A stretch of DNA of 64,000 bases from Hyphomicrobiales bacterium (GCA_900471605.1 UCEY01000024.1:1-64000); one strand, 5' to 3'. Positions 36,425-45,174 are shown, counted from the first letter of the stretch. Numbers and translations: made by a program. Notes: generated from the sequence alone by a model not told the origin.

Positions 36425-37024
36425 ATGGATGAATTCGAAACGTTCGATCCGGCGCTTTTCGGCCTCTGGCCGCGGACTCCCGTCTATGGCGACGAGGTCG
36501 TGATGGAAGATGCGGCTTTGGCGGACATGGCCCGCGGCGTGCTCCTGGAAACCAAGTCCGCCGAGGGTTCGGTTTCGCCAGGCGAGGAACTGCGGCGGAT
36601 CCTGAACGAGATGACGGCCGAGATGGGCGCCCAGTTCGCCACCTTCCGCAACATGCGGGCCTCGGCGGAGGCAGCACTCGATGGCGGCGACGACGCGGCC
36701 CAGAAACTGGCGCGCGCCGATGTGAAGGCCGCCACCGACGCCATGTCGCTGATCGTCCGCACGCTTGAAAAGGTCGATAGCCTGCAGCGCCAGCTCGCCC
36801 GCGACCGCGAGGAAGCGGCCGAGCGGGAGGCGGACGAGGGCGGGTATGAGGAGGCCAAGGCCCGCTTCCTGCAAATGATCGAGGATCGCGCCAATGAAAA
36901 TGCCTATGGCCTTTATGAAATCTGGAGGCGGGATGGGCCGCCCGAATGGGTTGCCGAGAGGCTTGGGCGCGCCGCTGCCGAGCCTTCGCACGAAGCGGCG
37001 GGCGCAGGAGAAGATCGCCGGTAA
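36425..37024 (+). CDS. GTA small terminase-like protein (g1 position)
   Basis: A 199-residue, highly acidic and mostly helical protein directly before TerL. A central coiled-coil-like region (about 55-150: ELRRILNEMTAEMGAQFATFRNMRA ... VDSLQRQLARDREEAAERE) and a C-terminal WRRDGPPEWVAERLGRA characterise it. Its position equals Rhodobacter GTA g1, identified as a small terminase. The family match is by position and helical character. The ATG at 36425 is used. The tail overlaps the possible long TerL reading frame by 131 bases. Confidence 0.65.
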   Translation: MDEFETFDPALFGLWPRTPVYGDEVVMEDAALADMARGVLLETKSAEGSVSPGEELRRILNEMTAEMGAQFATFRNMRASAEAALDGGDDAAQKLARADVKAATDAMSLIVRTLEKVDSLQRQLARDREEAAEREADEGGYEEAKARFLQMIEDRANENAYGLYEIWRRDGPPEWVAERLGRAAAEPSHEAAGAGEDRR

Positions 37025-38603
37025 CGCCTTGAAGGGTGCCTCGGGGCTGGAACAAGGCTTGGGGAAAGTCACCGCTACGCGTGAGGCATGCCGCTCCGCC
37101 GCTATGACAGGCACGGCTTTGATCAATGCGATGGAACAGGAGAACACCGGCCGGGCCGACCGCCATCCGATCGTCCCCGGTGCGGAGGAGATGTCGCCGG
37201 GGGTGACTGAGGGGGGGAGCGCCGCGACCTCGATTTCCGAAGAGTGTGCCGCAGCACCCCCCTCTGCCCTGCCGGGCATCTCCCCCTCAATGGGGGAGAG
37301 CGAGTTGCTGCAACGGGTCCACCCGGCGAGCGAACCTTTTCCGGAACGGAGTAGGCAGTCCGGCCCGTCTCTGATCGGCTTCACGCCCCGCCATGAGCGC
37401 GACTGGGATATTGCGGGCCGCGACGAACAAAAACCGCCCCCCGGAGACTGGCACACATGGCTGATCATGGGCGGGCGTGGCTCGGGCAAGACCCGGGCCG
37501 GCGCCGAGTGGATCCACGGGCTGGCGTCGGCGGGCAAACGTTCCGGGCTCAGGATCGCGCTGGTGGCGGAGACGTTGGGCGACGCCCGCGAGGTGATGAT
37601 CGACGGAATTTCCGGCATCTGCCGGATTGCCCGCAAAAACCGGCCCGATTTCGAGATTTCCCGGCGTCGCCTGGTCTGGCCGAACGGCGCGATCGCGCAG
37701 ATCTTTTCCTCGGAAGACCCGGAAAGCCTGCGCGGGCCGCAGTTCCATTTCGCCTGGTGCGATGAGCTCGCCAAATGGCGGCATGCGGAGGAGACCTTCG
37801 ACATGCTGCAGTTCGGGCTGCGGCTCGGGGCCGACCCGCGCCAGCTGGTGACGACGACGCCACGACCGGTGCCGGTCCTGAAACGGCTGATTGCCGATCC
37901 CGGCACCCGGCTGGCGCGGATCTCGACCCGGGCGAATGCCGGAAACCTCTCGCCCGGTTTCATCAAGGCGCTGGAGGCGCGATACGGTGGCTCGAGGCTC
38001 GGGCGGCAGGAACTGGCCGGCGAGCTGATCGAGGACCGCGAGGACGCATTGTGGAAACGGGCCGACCTCGAAGCCTTCACGATCCGGTTTACCGGCGCGC
38101 TGAGGCGCATCGTGGTGGCGGTCGATCCGCCTTCCGGTTCGGGCGAGCATTCCTGCTGCGGCATTGTCGTGGCCGGGATCGAGGCGAACGGCCGAGCGGT
38201 CGTTCTGGCCGATTGCTCCGTCAAGGGCCAGAGCCCCGCCGGCTGGGCGAATGCGGTGGCGCGCGCCTATGCGCGCTTCCAGGCGGATCGGATCGTGGCC
38301 GAGGTGAACCAGGGCGGCGAGATGGTGACGGCGATGCTGAAAAGCGTGAACGCGGCGCTGCCGGTATCGATGGTGCGGGCGACGCGCGGCAAGTTTTTAC
38401 GCGCCGAGCCCGTCGCCGCCCTCTACGAACAGGGGCGGGTGGCGCATGCCGGGCGGTTCGCGGAACTGGAGGACCAGATGTGCGATTTCGGCCCGGACGG
38501 TCTGTCCTCGGGCCGCTCGCCCGACCGGCTCGACGCGCTGGTCTGGGCGCTGACCGCACTGATGCTGGAAGGTCATGGCGAGCCGCGCGTGCGGGGCATT
38601 TGA
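36894..38603 (+). CDS. GTA large terminase (DNA packaging ATPase/nuclease)
   Basis: Up to 569 residues, g2 of the GTA cluster. It packages DNA into heads. The ATPase motif is GGRGSGKTRAGAEW (Walker A at 193-200) and the Walker B is AWCDELAKW (D290-E291). The RNase-H-like nuclease domain begins with VVAVDPP (D411). Conserved homology starts only at about residue 163 (FTPRHERDWDIAGRDEQKPPPGDWHTW). The 160 residues before it are unlike TerL N-termini and include a translated RIME-type repeat (37190-37345). The start is uncertain: ATG 36894 has GAGGA but overlaps g1 deeply, and ATG 37104 lacks an RBS. The core is intact. Confidence 0.88.
   Translation: MKMPMAFMKSGGGMGRPNGLPRGLGAPLPSLRTKRRAQEKIAGNALKGASGLEQGLGKVTATREACRSAAMTGTALINAMEQENTGRADRHPIVPGAEEMSPGVTEGGSAATSISEECAAAPPSALPGISPSMGESELLQRVHPASEPFPERSRQSGPSLIGFTPRHERDWDIAGRDEQKPPPGDWHTWLIMGGRGSGKTRAGAEWIHGLASAGKRSGLRIALVAETLGDAREVMIDGISGICRIARKNRPDFEISRRRLVWPNGAIAQIFSSEDPESLRGPQFHFAWCDELAKWRHAEETFDMLQFGLRLGADPRQLVTTTPRPVPVLKRLIADPGTRLARISTRANAGNLSPGFIKALEARYGGSRLGRQELAGELIEDREDALWKRADLEAFTIRFTGALRRIVVAVDPPSGSGEHSCCGIVVAGIEANGRAVVLADCSVKGQSPAGWANAVARAYARFQADRIVAEVNQGGEMVTAMLKSVNAALPVSMVRATRGKFLRAEPVAALYEQGRVAHAGRFAELEDQMCDFGPDGLSSGRSPDRLDALVWALTALMLEGHGEPRVRGI
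37190..37345 (+). repeat. RIME-like palindromic repeat read through in the terL 5' region
   Basis: The centre is the hairpin TCTCCCCC TCAAT GGGGGAGA (about 37279-37300), with surrounding GGGCATCTCCCC and GAGCGAG text typical of rhizobial mosaic repeats. The encoded peptide (PGISPSMGESELLQ) is the kind produced when such repeats are translated, and it breaks the expected N-terminal similarity of TerL. Confidence 0.55.
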
Positions 38604-38631
38604 GCGCGGCTCGTCGCTTGGTCGCGGAAAA

Positions 38632-38757
38632 TCAGCGCGGCGTGGCCGGCTTCGGCTCTGCGCTTTCGCGGATCTGCTTCCACTCGGATTCCATCCGCTC
38701 GAGGACATGCTGGGGGATCGGTTTGGAAGGGGCGGCCGGTGCGGGCTGCTGCATCAT
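38632..38757 (-). CDS. small hypothetical protein (41 aa), opposite strand
   Basis: A 41-residue frame, MMQQPAPAAPSKPIPQHVLE, then RMESEWKQIRESAEPKPATPR. GGAG lies ten bases before the ATG at 38757. It is hydrophilic with a central helix (HVLERMESEWKQI). It is transcribed against the GTA genes between terL and the endolysin. The RBS is the main support; the family is not known to me. Confidence 0.5.
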   Translation of the reverse strand: MMQQPAPAAPSKPIPQHVLERMESEWKQIRESAEPKPATPR

Positions 38758-38914
38758 TGTGATCTCCGTTTCAATTAGAAAGCCGACATGAACGGCGCAT
38801 GCACCCGTTGGTTCCATACCGTCAGAGAAATGTAAACTGGCGCCTAAGCGCTTAAAACGATTTAGTTTTTCTAAACCGATTGAAACTTTGTGACAGATGT
38901 CAAGGATCGCTTTC

Positions 38915-39535
38915 ATGCAGCTCGATCGTCGTGTTTTCTTCGATTTGGTACGGACGAAACTCTTCGGCGGACGGCTGACATCGGGCCAGGTGGAGGGGCT
39001 GACGGCGATTCTTGACGGCTGGTCGGCAAGGGCCGCGCAGGGCGGGAGCGACCCGCTCGCCTACGTACTGGCGACCGCTTTTCACGAGACCGCCGCCACC
39101 ATGCAGCCGGTCCGCGAGACCCTGGCTGCAAGCGACAGGACGGCGATCGCGCGGCTGGAGCAGGCTTTCGCGGCTGGAAAACTCGGATCGGTCAGGACGC
39201 CCTATTGGCGGCCCGACGAGAACGGCCGGAGCTGGCTCGGACGCGGCCTGGTGCAACTCACCCACAGGCGGAACTACGAGGCGATGTCCGAGCTTACCGG
39301 CATCGACCTGGTGACCGATCCGGGCCGGGCGATGGAGATGCCGGTCTCGGTCGCGATCCTGATCGAGGGCATGCGGCGCGGCAGTTTCACCGGCCACAAG
39401 CTCGGCGACTATTTCAGGCCCGGCCGGGCCGACTGGACGGGCGCGCGAAAAATCATCAACGGCAACGACCGGGCGGAACTGGTGGCGCGGCATGCGCGGA
39501 CATTTGCCGAAGCGCTGGACACCAGGCCGCATTGA
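38915..39535 (+). CDS. GH19-type lysozyme/endolysin
   Basis: A 206-residue glycoside hydrolase family 19 (chitinase/lysozyme-like) enzyme. The catalytic pair is E58 in AFHETAATM and E67 in PVRETL. It also has GRGLVQLTHRRNYEAMSELTG, typical of GH19 endolysins, and GARKIINGNDRAELVARHARTFAEAL. There is no signal peptide, so it needs a holin or similar for release. AAGGA precedes the ATG at 38915; an in-frame upstream extension of six residues is unlikely. It lies between terL and portal genes, so it probably serves GTA release by cell-wall cleavage. Confidence 0.85.
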   Translation: MQLDRRVFFDLVRTKLFGGRLTSGQVEGLTAILDGWSARAAQGGSDPLAYVLATAFHETAATMQPVRETLAASDRTAIARLEQAFAAGKLGSVRTPYWRPDENGRSWLGRGLVQLTHRRNYEAMSELTGIDLVTDPGRAMEMPVSVAILIEGMRRGSFTGHKLGDYFRPGRADWTGARKIINGNDRAELVARHARTFAEALDTRPH

Positions 39536-39584
39536 AGCCCGCTTGCGGCCATGATAGCGAGGCCTCCGTTTTCCAGGAGGTTGC

Positions 39585-39899
39585 ATGATACGCCATATCG
39601 TATTTTTCACGGCGCAGGCCGGCGAAATCGAGCGGGTCCGGGCGGGTCTTTCCCTGCTGACCGGCAATCCGCATGCATCGCTCCTCGAGATCGGCACCAA
39701 TGTGAAGAGCGACCAGCTCGGCAACGAGGTCGATCTGGTCGTCTACGGCGAGTTCGAGGATGAGGCGGCGCTCGCCGCCTACAAGGCGCATCCGCTCTAT
39801 CAGGAATCGATCGATATCGTCCGGCCGATCCGCGAGATGCGTTTGGCGGCCGATTTCGACAGTGCAAGGGCGGTGACAGCGCCGCTGCCGATACCTTAA
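39585..39899 (+). CDS. Dabb family (stress-responsive A/B barrel) protein
   Basis: A 104-residue single-domain protein: MIRHIVFFTAQAGEIERVRAGLSLLTG, then VDLVVYGEFEDEAALAAYKAHPLYQE, the hallmark strands and helix of the dimeric alpha+beta Dabb fold. Function is unknown. The GAGG just upstream and colinear orientation place it in the GTA region, but the family is cellular rather than phage-derived. Confidence 0.86.
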   Translation: MIRHIVFFTAQAGEIERVRAGLSLLTGNPHASLLEIGTNVKSDQLGNEVDLVVYGEFEDEAALAAYKAHPLYQESIDIVRPIREMRLAADFDSARAVTAPLPIP

Positions 39900-39934
39900 G
39901 GCGGGCCTCGCGCCCGCGAGCGAGAGGACAATCC

Positions 39935-41152
39935 ATGAAATCTCCATTCCGGCGGCCGTGGTTTTCCACGGGCGGGCGACGGGCCGTGCCTGAAGAACAG
40001 AGCCTGCAAACCCGCGAGGCCGAAACTCGCGAGACCCTGAAGGCGGGGTCCGAGACGAAGATGGCTTCCGGTTTCGCGATCGTGTCGGGCGAGGGGGCGG
40101 CGCACTGGTCGGGACGCTCCTATGCGGCACTGGCGCGCACGGGCTTCATGAAAAATCCGGTCGCCTACCGGGCGATGCGGATGATCGCGGAAGCGGCCGC
40201 GGCCGTGCCCTGGCTTGCCTATGACGGTGCGAGCGAACTCGCCGACCATCCGGCGATGGCGCTGCTCGCACGGCCGAACGCCAGGCAGGGCGGGCCGGAT
40301 TTTTTCGAGGCGCTTTACGGGCACCTGGCGCTGTCCGGCAATGCCTATGTCGAACCGCTCTCGATCGGCGGGACTTTGCGTGAGCTGCATCTTCTGCGGC
40401 CCGACCGGGTGAGCGTGGTCGAAGGCCGCGACGGCTGGGTGGCGGGTTACGATTATCGCGCCGGCGGCACGGTGCGGCGCCTGCCGGCCGAAAGCGACGG
40501 CCTGGCGCTGCTGCACCTGAAACTGTTCCATCCGCTCGACGATCATTGCGGCTTTCCGCCGCTCGGCGCCGCCGGTGCAGCACTCGACCTGCACAATGCG
40601 GCGGCGGGCTGGAACAAGGCGCTGCTCGACAATTCCGCGCGGCCATCCGGCGCGCTGGTCTACCAGCCGAAGGATGGCGGCAACCTTTCCGCCGACCAGT
40701 ACGAGCGGCTGAAGGACGAGCTGGAGGCCGGGTATTCCGGCGCGGTCAATGCGGGCCGGCCGCTGCTGCTCGAAGGCGGGCTGGACTGGAAATCCATGGG
40801 CCTGTCGCCGAAGGACATGGATTTCATCGAGGCGAAAAACGGCGCGGCCCGCGACATTGCGCTCGCCTTCGGCGTACCGCCGATGCTGATCGGCATTCCG
40901 GGCGACAATACCTATGCCAATTACCAGGAGGCCAACCGCGCCTTCTACCGCCTCACCGTGCTGCCGCTGATTTCGCGCACGGCGGCGAGTTTTTCCGCCT
41001 GGCTGTCCGAGGCCTATGGCGAGCGGCTGCGGCTGGAACCGGACCTCGACCGCATCGCCGGGCTCTCCGCCGAGCGCGAGGCGCTGTGGACGAGGGTAGG
41101 GGCGGCGTCGTTCCTGAGCGACGAGGAGAAGCGGGAGGCGGTGGGGTATTAA
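39935..41152 (+). CDS. GTA portal protein (HK97 family)
   Basis: A 405-residue portal protein (g3). It forms the dodecameric DNA channel at the capsid vertex. Conserved stretches include MKNPVAYRAMRMIAEAAAAVPWLAYDG, HPAMALLARPNARQGGPDFFEALYGHLALSGNAYVE, and FGVPPMLIGIPGDNTYANYQEANRAFYRLTVLPLI, the typical HK97-portal block with NYxEAxRxF. The N-terminal 40 residues are variable. The gene is intact and at the expected length. Confidence 0.93.
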   Translation: MKSPFRRPWFSTGGRRAVPEEQSLQTREAETRETLKAGSETKMASGFAIVSGEGAAHWSGRSYAALARTGFMKNPVAYRAMRMIAEAAAAVPWLAYDGASELADHPAMALLARPNARQGGPDFFEALYGHLALSGNAYVEPLSIGGTLRELHLLRPDRVSVVEGRDGWVAGYDYRAGGTVRRLPAESDGLALLHLKLFHPLDDHCGFPPLGAAGAALDLHNAAAGWNKALLDNSARPSGALVYQPKDGGNLSADQYERLKDELEAGYSGAVNAGRPLLLEGGLDWKSMGLSPKDMDFIEAKNGAARDIALAFGVPPMLIGIPGDNTYANYQEANRAFYRLTVLPLISRTAASFSAWLSEAYGERLRLEPDLDRIAGLSAEREALWTRVGAASFLSDEEKREAVGY

Positions 41153-41372
41153 TCGGCTCCAGGGGGGCGAAGTCATGAATGGCGCCTGCCGAACGGCGGA
41201 TGACTCAACTTGCGAACTCCCGGACTCAACCTTTGAGCAGAGCGCCGGAAGTGATTCCGAAGATTGAGGGAAATGAAATCCGCCGACCTTCGGTCAAAGC
41301 GGAAAGGCCGGTCCGTGCGCCGGCGGCTCGCTCGAGCCACATGCGTAAATCATAAACAAGAGAGATTAAAAA

Positions 41373-41696
41373 ATGTCTGACCTCGGAAGCGATCCGGGCG
41401 TCGGGGTCGCCAAGGTCCTCGGCGCCACGGCGGGTGCCGGCGTGTCGCTCATCTATCTTCTGCCGAAAAGCCGCCATGAGGCCGCGAGCCGGTTTCTGAC
41501 CGGCCTTGCCTGCGGGCTGATCTTCGGCGGGCCGACCGGGCTCTGGCTGGTGGAACGGCTGGGGATCGGGGATGATCTTTCCGGCCGGGAAGTGATGCTG
41601 ACGGGATCGGCCGCGGCCAGCCTTTGTGCCTGGTGGGCGCTGGGCATGCTGGCGAGGATTGCCGCGAGATATGGCGGACGGGGCGGCGGAGCCTGA
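41373..41696 (+). CDS. DUF6107 family small membrane protein (GTA region)
   Basis: A 107-residue protein with at least two membrane segments (FLTGLACGLIFGGPTGLWLVE and LTGSAAASLCAWWALGMLARIAA). DUF6107 is found between portal and protease genes of rhizobial GTA clusters, at the place of g3.5 in Rhodobacter, with no known function. A 220-base spacer without a gene precedes it. Confidence 0.75.
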   Translation: MSDLGSDPGVGVAKVLGATAGAGVSLIYLLPKSRHEAASRFLTGLACGLIFGGPTGLWLVERLGIGDDLSGREVMLTGSAAASLCAWWALGMLARIAARYGGRGGGA

Positions 41697-41752
41697 TCCG
41701 GCTTCGTCATAGCTCCTCGTCCGCCTCCAATTCCAATTCAGGGAGAATGCCC

Positions 41753-42334
41753 ATGCACGCTTACCGCGGGCCGCGCCCGACTGCGCGCAAATTCGCCAAT
41801 CTGGAGCTCGCAGGCATTACCGGCGACGGGTTCTTTTCCGGTTATGCCAGCGTCTTCGGCGAGATCGATCTCGGCAAGGACACGATCGAGCGCGGCGCCT
41901 TCCGCAACTGCCTCGTCGAGCGCGGGGCGACCGGGGTGCGGATGCTCTACCAGCACGACCCGGCGGAACCGATCGGCGCCTGGCGGACGATCCGCGAGGA
42001 TGCCCGCGGGCTTTATGTCGAGGGCGCGCTGTCGCCCGGCGTCGCCCGCTCCCGCGAGGTGCTGTCGCTGATGAAATCAGGCGCGCTCGACGGGCTGTCG
42101 ATCGGTTTTCGCACCGTCAAGGCGCGGACCGACGCCAAGACGGGCGTGCGAAAAATCCTCGAGGCCGATCTCTGGGAAATCTCGGTGGTGACCTTCCCGA
42201 TGCTGCCTTCGGCCAGGGTCTCCAACGTCAAGCATGCGCGGTTCTTCCGCGACAGGGAAACCGAACTCGTCCGCCAGATGCGGCGGGCGGCGAAGATGAT
42301 GATGAAATCAACCTTCAAAGGAAAAACGATATGA
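41753..42334 (+). CDS. GTA prohead protease (HK97 family)
   Basis: A 193-residue serine protease (g4) that cleaves the capsid and scaffold. Family elements are FSGYASVFGEIDLGKDTIERGAF, VRMLYQHDPAEPIGAW (catalytic His in QHD), and SGALDGLSIGFR (catalytic Ser in the SIGF region), followed by LWEISVVTFPMLP. I used ATG 41753, with GGGAG ten bases upstream; ATG 41747 is two codons earlier. The stop overlaps the capsid gene (ATGA). Confidence 0.93.
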   Translation: MHAYRGPRPTARKFANLELAGITGDGFFSGYASVFGEIDLGKDTIERGAFRNCLVERGATGVRMLYQHDPAEPIGAWRTIREDARGLYVEGALSPGVARSREVLSLMKSGALDGLSIGFRTVKARTDAKTGVRKILEADLWEISVVTFPMLPSARVSNVKHARFFRDRETELVRQMRRAAKMMMKSTFKGKTI

Positions 42335-43623
42335 CGGATCAGGCGAGGATGGTGGCAGGCGTGGCGGCCGGGGCGAAGGCTCCCGAGGTCAAGGCCGTGC
42401 CGGAAACGGTAACGGCGGCCTTCGACGAATTCATGGAGGCGTTCGAGGCCTTCAAGGAGGTCAACGACCGGCGCCTCGGCGAGATCGAGCAGAAGCTGAC
42501 CGCCGACGTGGTGACCCGCGACAAGATGGACCGCATCAACCGCAATATGGACGAGCAGAAGAAGGTGCTCGACCAGCTGCTGCTGAAGAAGGCGCGGCCA
42601 CGCCTCGGCTCCGCGCCCGGCGGCCGCGATGCCGAGCTCTCGGCGGAAGCGGTCGAGCACAAGGCGGCGTTTGACGCCTATGTCCGCCGCGGCGAGGAGA
42701 ACGGTCTGCGCGAGCTGGAGGCCAAGGCCTTTTCCGGCGGCACCGGCGCCGATGGCGGTTATCTCGTCCCGCCGGAGACGGACACCGAGATCGGACGGCG
42801 CATCTCGGTGGTTTCGCCGATGCGCGCGCTCTCGACCGTGCGCACCGTCTCCTCCGCCGTCTTGAAGAAACCCTTCGCTGCGGCCGGGCTTTCGACCGGC
42901 TGGGTGGCCGAAACCGCGGCGCGGCCGCAGACCGGCACGCCGCAGCTTGCCGAACTCTCCTTTCCGACCATGGAACTCTATGCCATGCCGGCGGCCACGC
43001 AGTCGCTGCTGGACGACGCGGCGGTCGATATCGAGGCCTGGATCGCCGGCGAGGTGGACATCGTCTTTGCCGAGCAGGAGGGCGACGCCTTCATCCGCGG
43101 CGACGGCATCAACAAGCCGAAGGGGTTTCTGTCCTATCCGACGGTGGCGGACAGCGCCTGGAGCTGGGGCAATATCGGCCATATCGCCACCGGCATGGCC
43201 GGCGGCTGGAAATCGACCGGTCCTTCGGACACGCTGATCGACCTCATCTATGCGCTGAAGGCCGGCCATCGCCAGAACGGCACCTTCCTGATGAACCGCA
43301 AGGTTCAGGGCGACATCCGCAAGTTCAAGGATGCCGACGGCAACTATCTCTGGCACCCGCCGGCCGCTGCCGGCCAGCCGGCCTCGCTGATGGGCTTTCC
43401 GATCGCCGAGGCCGAAGAGATGCCCGACGTGGCGGAGAATTCGCTCTCGATCGCGTTCGGCGATTTCCGCTCCGGCTATCTCGTCGTCGACCGCGCCGGC
43501 GTGCGCATCCTGCGCGATCCCTATTCGGCAAAACCCTATGTGCTTTTCTACACCACCAAGCGCGTCGGCGGCGGCGTGCAGAACTTCGAGGCGATCAAGG
43601 TGGTGAAGTTTTCGGCGGCATAA
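42331..43623 (+). CDS. GTA major capsid protein (HK97 fold)
   Basis: A 430-residue capsid precursor (g5). The N-terminal about 110 residues are a helical delta/scaffold region (AFDEFMEAFEAFKEVNDRRLGEIEQKL) removed by the protease. The mature HK97-fold domain follows, with GTGADGGYLVPPETDTEIGRRI, FIRGDGINKPKGFL, NRKVQGDIRKFKDADGNYLWHP and DFRSGYLVVDRAGVRIL. It is expected to be the most abundant GTA protein. It is coupled to the protease by a four-base overlap. Confidence 0.94.
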   Translation: MTDQARMVAGVAAGAKAPEVKAVPETVTAAFDEFMEAFEAFKEVNDRRLGEIEQKLTADVVTRDKMDRINRNMDEQKKVLDQLLLKKARPRLGSAPGGRDAELSAEAVEHKAAFDAYVRRGEENGLRELEAKAFSGGTGADGGYLVPPETDTEIGRRISVVSPMRALSTVRTVSSAVLKKPFAAAGLSTGWVAETAARPQTGTPQLAELSFPTMELYAMPAATQSLLDDAAVDIEAWIAGEVDIVFAEQEGDAFIRGDGINKPKGFLSYPTVADSAWSWGNIGHIATGMAGGWKSTGPSDTLIDLIYALKAGHRQNGTFLMNRKVQGDIRKFKDADGNYLWHPPAAAGQPASLMGFPIAEAEEMPDVAENSLSIAFGDFRSGYLVVDRAGVRILRDPYSAKPYVLFYTTKRVGGGVQNFEAIKVVKFSAA

Positions 43624-43661
43624 TACGGGCGGCGTCTCGTTATCGGGCAGGCGCTACGGGC

Positions 43662-43798
43662 TGCCCCTCACCCTAACCCTCTCCCCGCAGGCGGGGAGAG
43701 GGGACGTGCCCTGCTCCTGTCTCTCTTCGTGATGCCCGTACGGCATATGTCCTTCTCCCCGCCTGCGGGGAGAAGGTGCCGGCAGGCGGATGAGGGGC
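43662..43798. repeat. RIME-type mosaic element within the GTA cluster
   Basis: Two palindromes, CCTCTCCCCGC...GCGGGGAGAGG (about 43679-43703) and CCTTCTCCCCGCCTGCGGGGAGAAGG (about 43751-43776 in two arms), flanked by GCCCCTCA at the left and by GGTGCCGGCAGGCGGATGAG at the right, the same terminal text as the 29881-30050 element. It sits between capsid and adaptor genes, where it may process or attenuate the transcript. Confidence 0.85.
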
Positions 43799-43821
43799 CG
43801 CCCAGTTTTCCAAGGACGAAT

Positions 43822-44391
43822 ATGACCTACGCCCAAACCACTCCGCCCGCCGCGGAGCCGCTGACGCTTGCCGAGGTGAAGGCGCATCTGCGTCTCGACG
43901 GAAGCGACGAGGACGCGTTGCTGACTTCGCTGATCACCACTGCCCGCGAGCACCTGGAAACGGAGACCGGCCTCTGCCTGGTGTCGCAGGCGTGGCGGCT
44001 TTATCTCGACCACTGGCCGGCGGACGGCATCGTCCGGATTTCGAGGTCGCCGGTGCAGGCGATTGAGAATGTTACGGTTTACGACGCAGCCGGGACCGCG
44101 CTTGAAGTTCCACTGGAAGATCACCTGCTCGACGGGACCGGGCGGCCGGCGCGGCTGTGGCTCAAACACCCGCCTGAACCGGGCCGGTGCGTCAACGGCA
44201 TCGAGATCGACTTTTCGGCCGGTTTCGGCGAGGCGGGCACCGACGTGCCCGATACGCTGAAACGCGCGATGTCCCTCCATATCGGCCACATGTTCACGTT
44301 CCGCGGCGTGGTTTCGCCGGACAGTCAGCCGGCCGGCATCCCCGATGGCTACGAGCGGCTGATCGCACCCTTCCGGATGCGGAGGCTCTGA
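43822..44391 (+). CDS. GTA head-tail connector/adaptor protein (g6)
   Basis: A 189-residue gp6-like head-tail adaptor: EPLTLAEVKAHLRLDGSDEDALLTSLITTAREHLETETGLCL (about 14-55), the signature N-terminal helices, then a beta-rich part (WRLYLDHWPADGIVRISRSPVQAIENVTVYD). The start is ATG 43822 with CAAGGA upstream. The stop TGA shares a base with the next ATG. It joins the portal ring to the tail stopper. Confidence 0.9.
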   Translation: MTYAQTTPPAAEPLTLAEVKAHLRLDGSDEDALLTSLITTAREHLETETGLCLVSQAWRLYLDHWPADGIVRISRSPVQAIENVTVYDAAGTALEVPLEDHLLDGTGRPARLWLKHPPEPGRCVNGIEIDFSAGFGEAGTDVPDTLKRAMSLHIGHMFTFRGVVSPDSQPAGIPDGYERLIAPFRMRRL

Positions 44392-44723
44392 TGGTCCTGT
44401 TCTTCGATCCGGGGTCGATGACCGCCCGGCTCGACCTCGAAGTGCCGCAGGCGGTGCCGGACGGCCAGGGCGGCGCGACCGTCACCTGGGAGGTGATGGC
44501 CTCGCTCTGGGCGAGGATAGAGCCGGTCTCGTTCGTTGTCGAAGAACAGGCGGCGGGCGAGGGCGGCACGATCAGCCACCGCATCTGGGTGCGGTTCCGC
44601 GAGGACGTTTCCGCCGGCCAGCGCTTTCGCAAGGGGGCACGGACCTTCCTTGTCAGGCTGGTGCACGATCCGGACGAGACGCGGCGTTATCTCGTCTGCC
44701 AATGCGAGGAGGAAGCCCGATGA
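44391..44723 (+). CDS. GTA head closure/stopper protein (g7)
   Basis: A 110-residue small beta-barrel head-closure protein of the SPP1 gp16 type: LDLEVPQAVPDGQGGATVTWEVMASLWARIEPVS, then THRIWVRFREDVSAGQRFRKGARTFLVRLVHDPDETRRYLVCQCEEE, the typical pattern. It overlaps g6 by one base and g8 by four (ATGA). Confidence 0.88.
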   Translation: MVLFFDPGSMTARLDLEVPQAVPDGQGGATVTWEVMASLWARIEPVSFVVEEQAAGEGGTISHRIWVRFREDVSAGQRFRKGARTFLVRLVHDPDETRRYLVCQCEEEAR

Positions 44724-45121
44724 CGGCGGCGAACGCGCTCCTGCAGGCGATCCACCGAAAGCTCTCCGGCGATGCGGCGCTGACCGCGATCATCGGGGCG
44801 GACGGCATCCGCGACCGGCTGCTGCCGCGGGCGAAACTTCCCTCCATTGTGTTCGGCGAAATCGAGACACGCGATTTCTCGACCGACGGGGGGCCGGGCG
44901 AGGAACATCTTCTGGTCCTGGAAATATGGTCCGAAGCCGAGGGACGGCGACAGGCGCAGGAAGTCGCCGGGCTGGTACATGGCCTGCTTCACGACGCGGC
45001 GCTGGCGCTCGCCGGCAGCTTGGTGCTGGTGAACCTGCAGCAGGTCGGCATGCGCAGCCGTCGCGAGCCGAAGACGAAGTTCCATCTGGCGGAGATGCGG
45101 TTCCGGGCGGTGACGGAATAG
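44720..45121 (+). CDS. GTA tail terminator, DUF3168 protein (g8)
   Basis: A 133-residue DUF3168 protein. ALLQAIHRKLSGDAALTAIIGADGIRDRL, LPSIVFGEIETRDFSTDGGPGEEHLLVLEIWSEAEGRRQAQEVAGLVHGLL and LAEMRFRAVTE match the tail-completion family. It is the last structural gene before the inserted toxin-antitoxin and transporter genes. Transcription of the tail genes beyond them would need read-through or another promoter. Confidence 0.9.
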   Translation: MTAANALLQAIHRKLSGDAALTAIIGADGIRDRLLPRAKLPSIVFGEIETRDFSTDGGPGEEHLLVLEIWSEAEGRRQAQEVAGLVHGLLHDAALALAGSLVLVNLQQVGMRSRREPKTKFHLAEMRFRAVTE

Positions 45122-45158
45122 CGAGGCCATGGTTATTGAATATTGAATGTTCCGATAG

Positions 45159-45174
45159 CTTTGTATATACAAAG
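45159..45174. promoter_or_regulatory. 16-bp perfect palindrome, operator of the TA module
   Basis: CTTTGTATATACAAAG, perfectly symmetric, 24 bases before the antitoxin start in an A/T-rich patch. TacA-type antitoxins (ribbon-helix-helix) autoregulate through such palindromes overlapping the promoter, so this is the probable antitoxin/toxin-antitoxin binding site. Confidence 0.75.
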
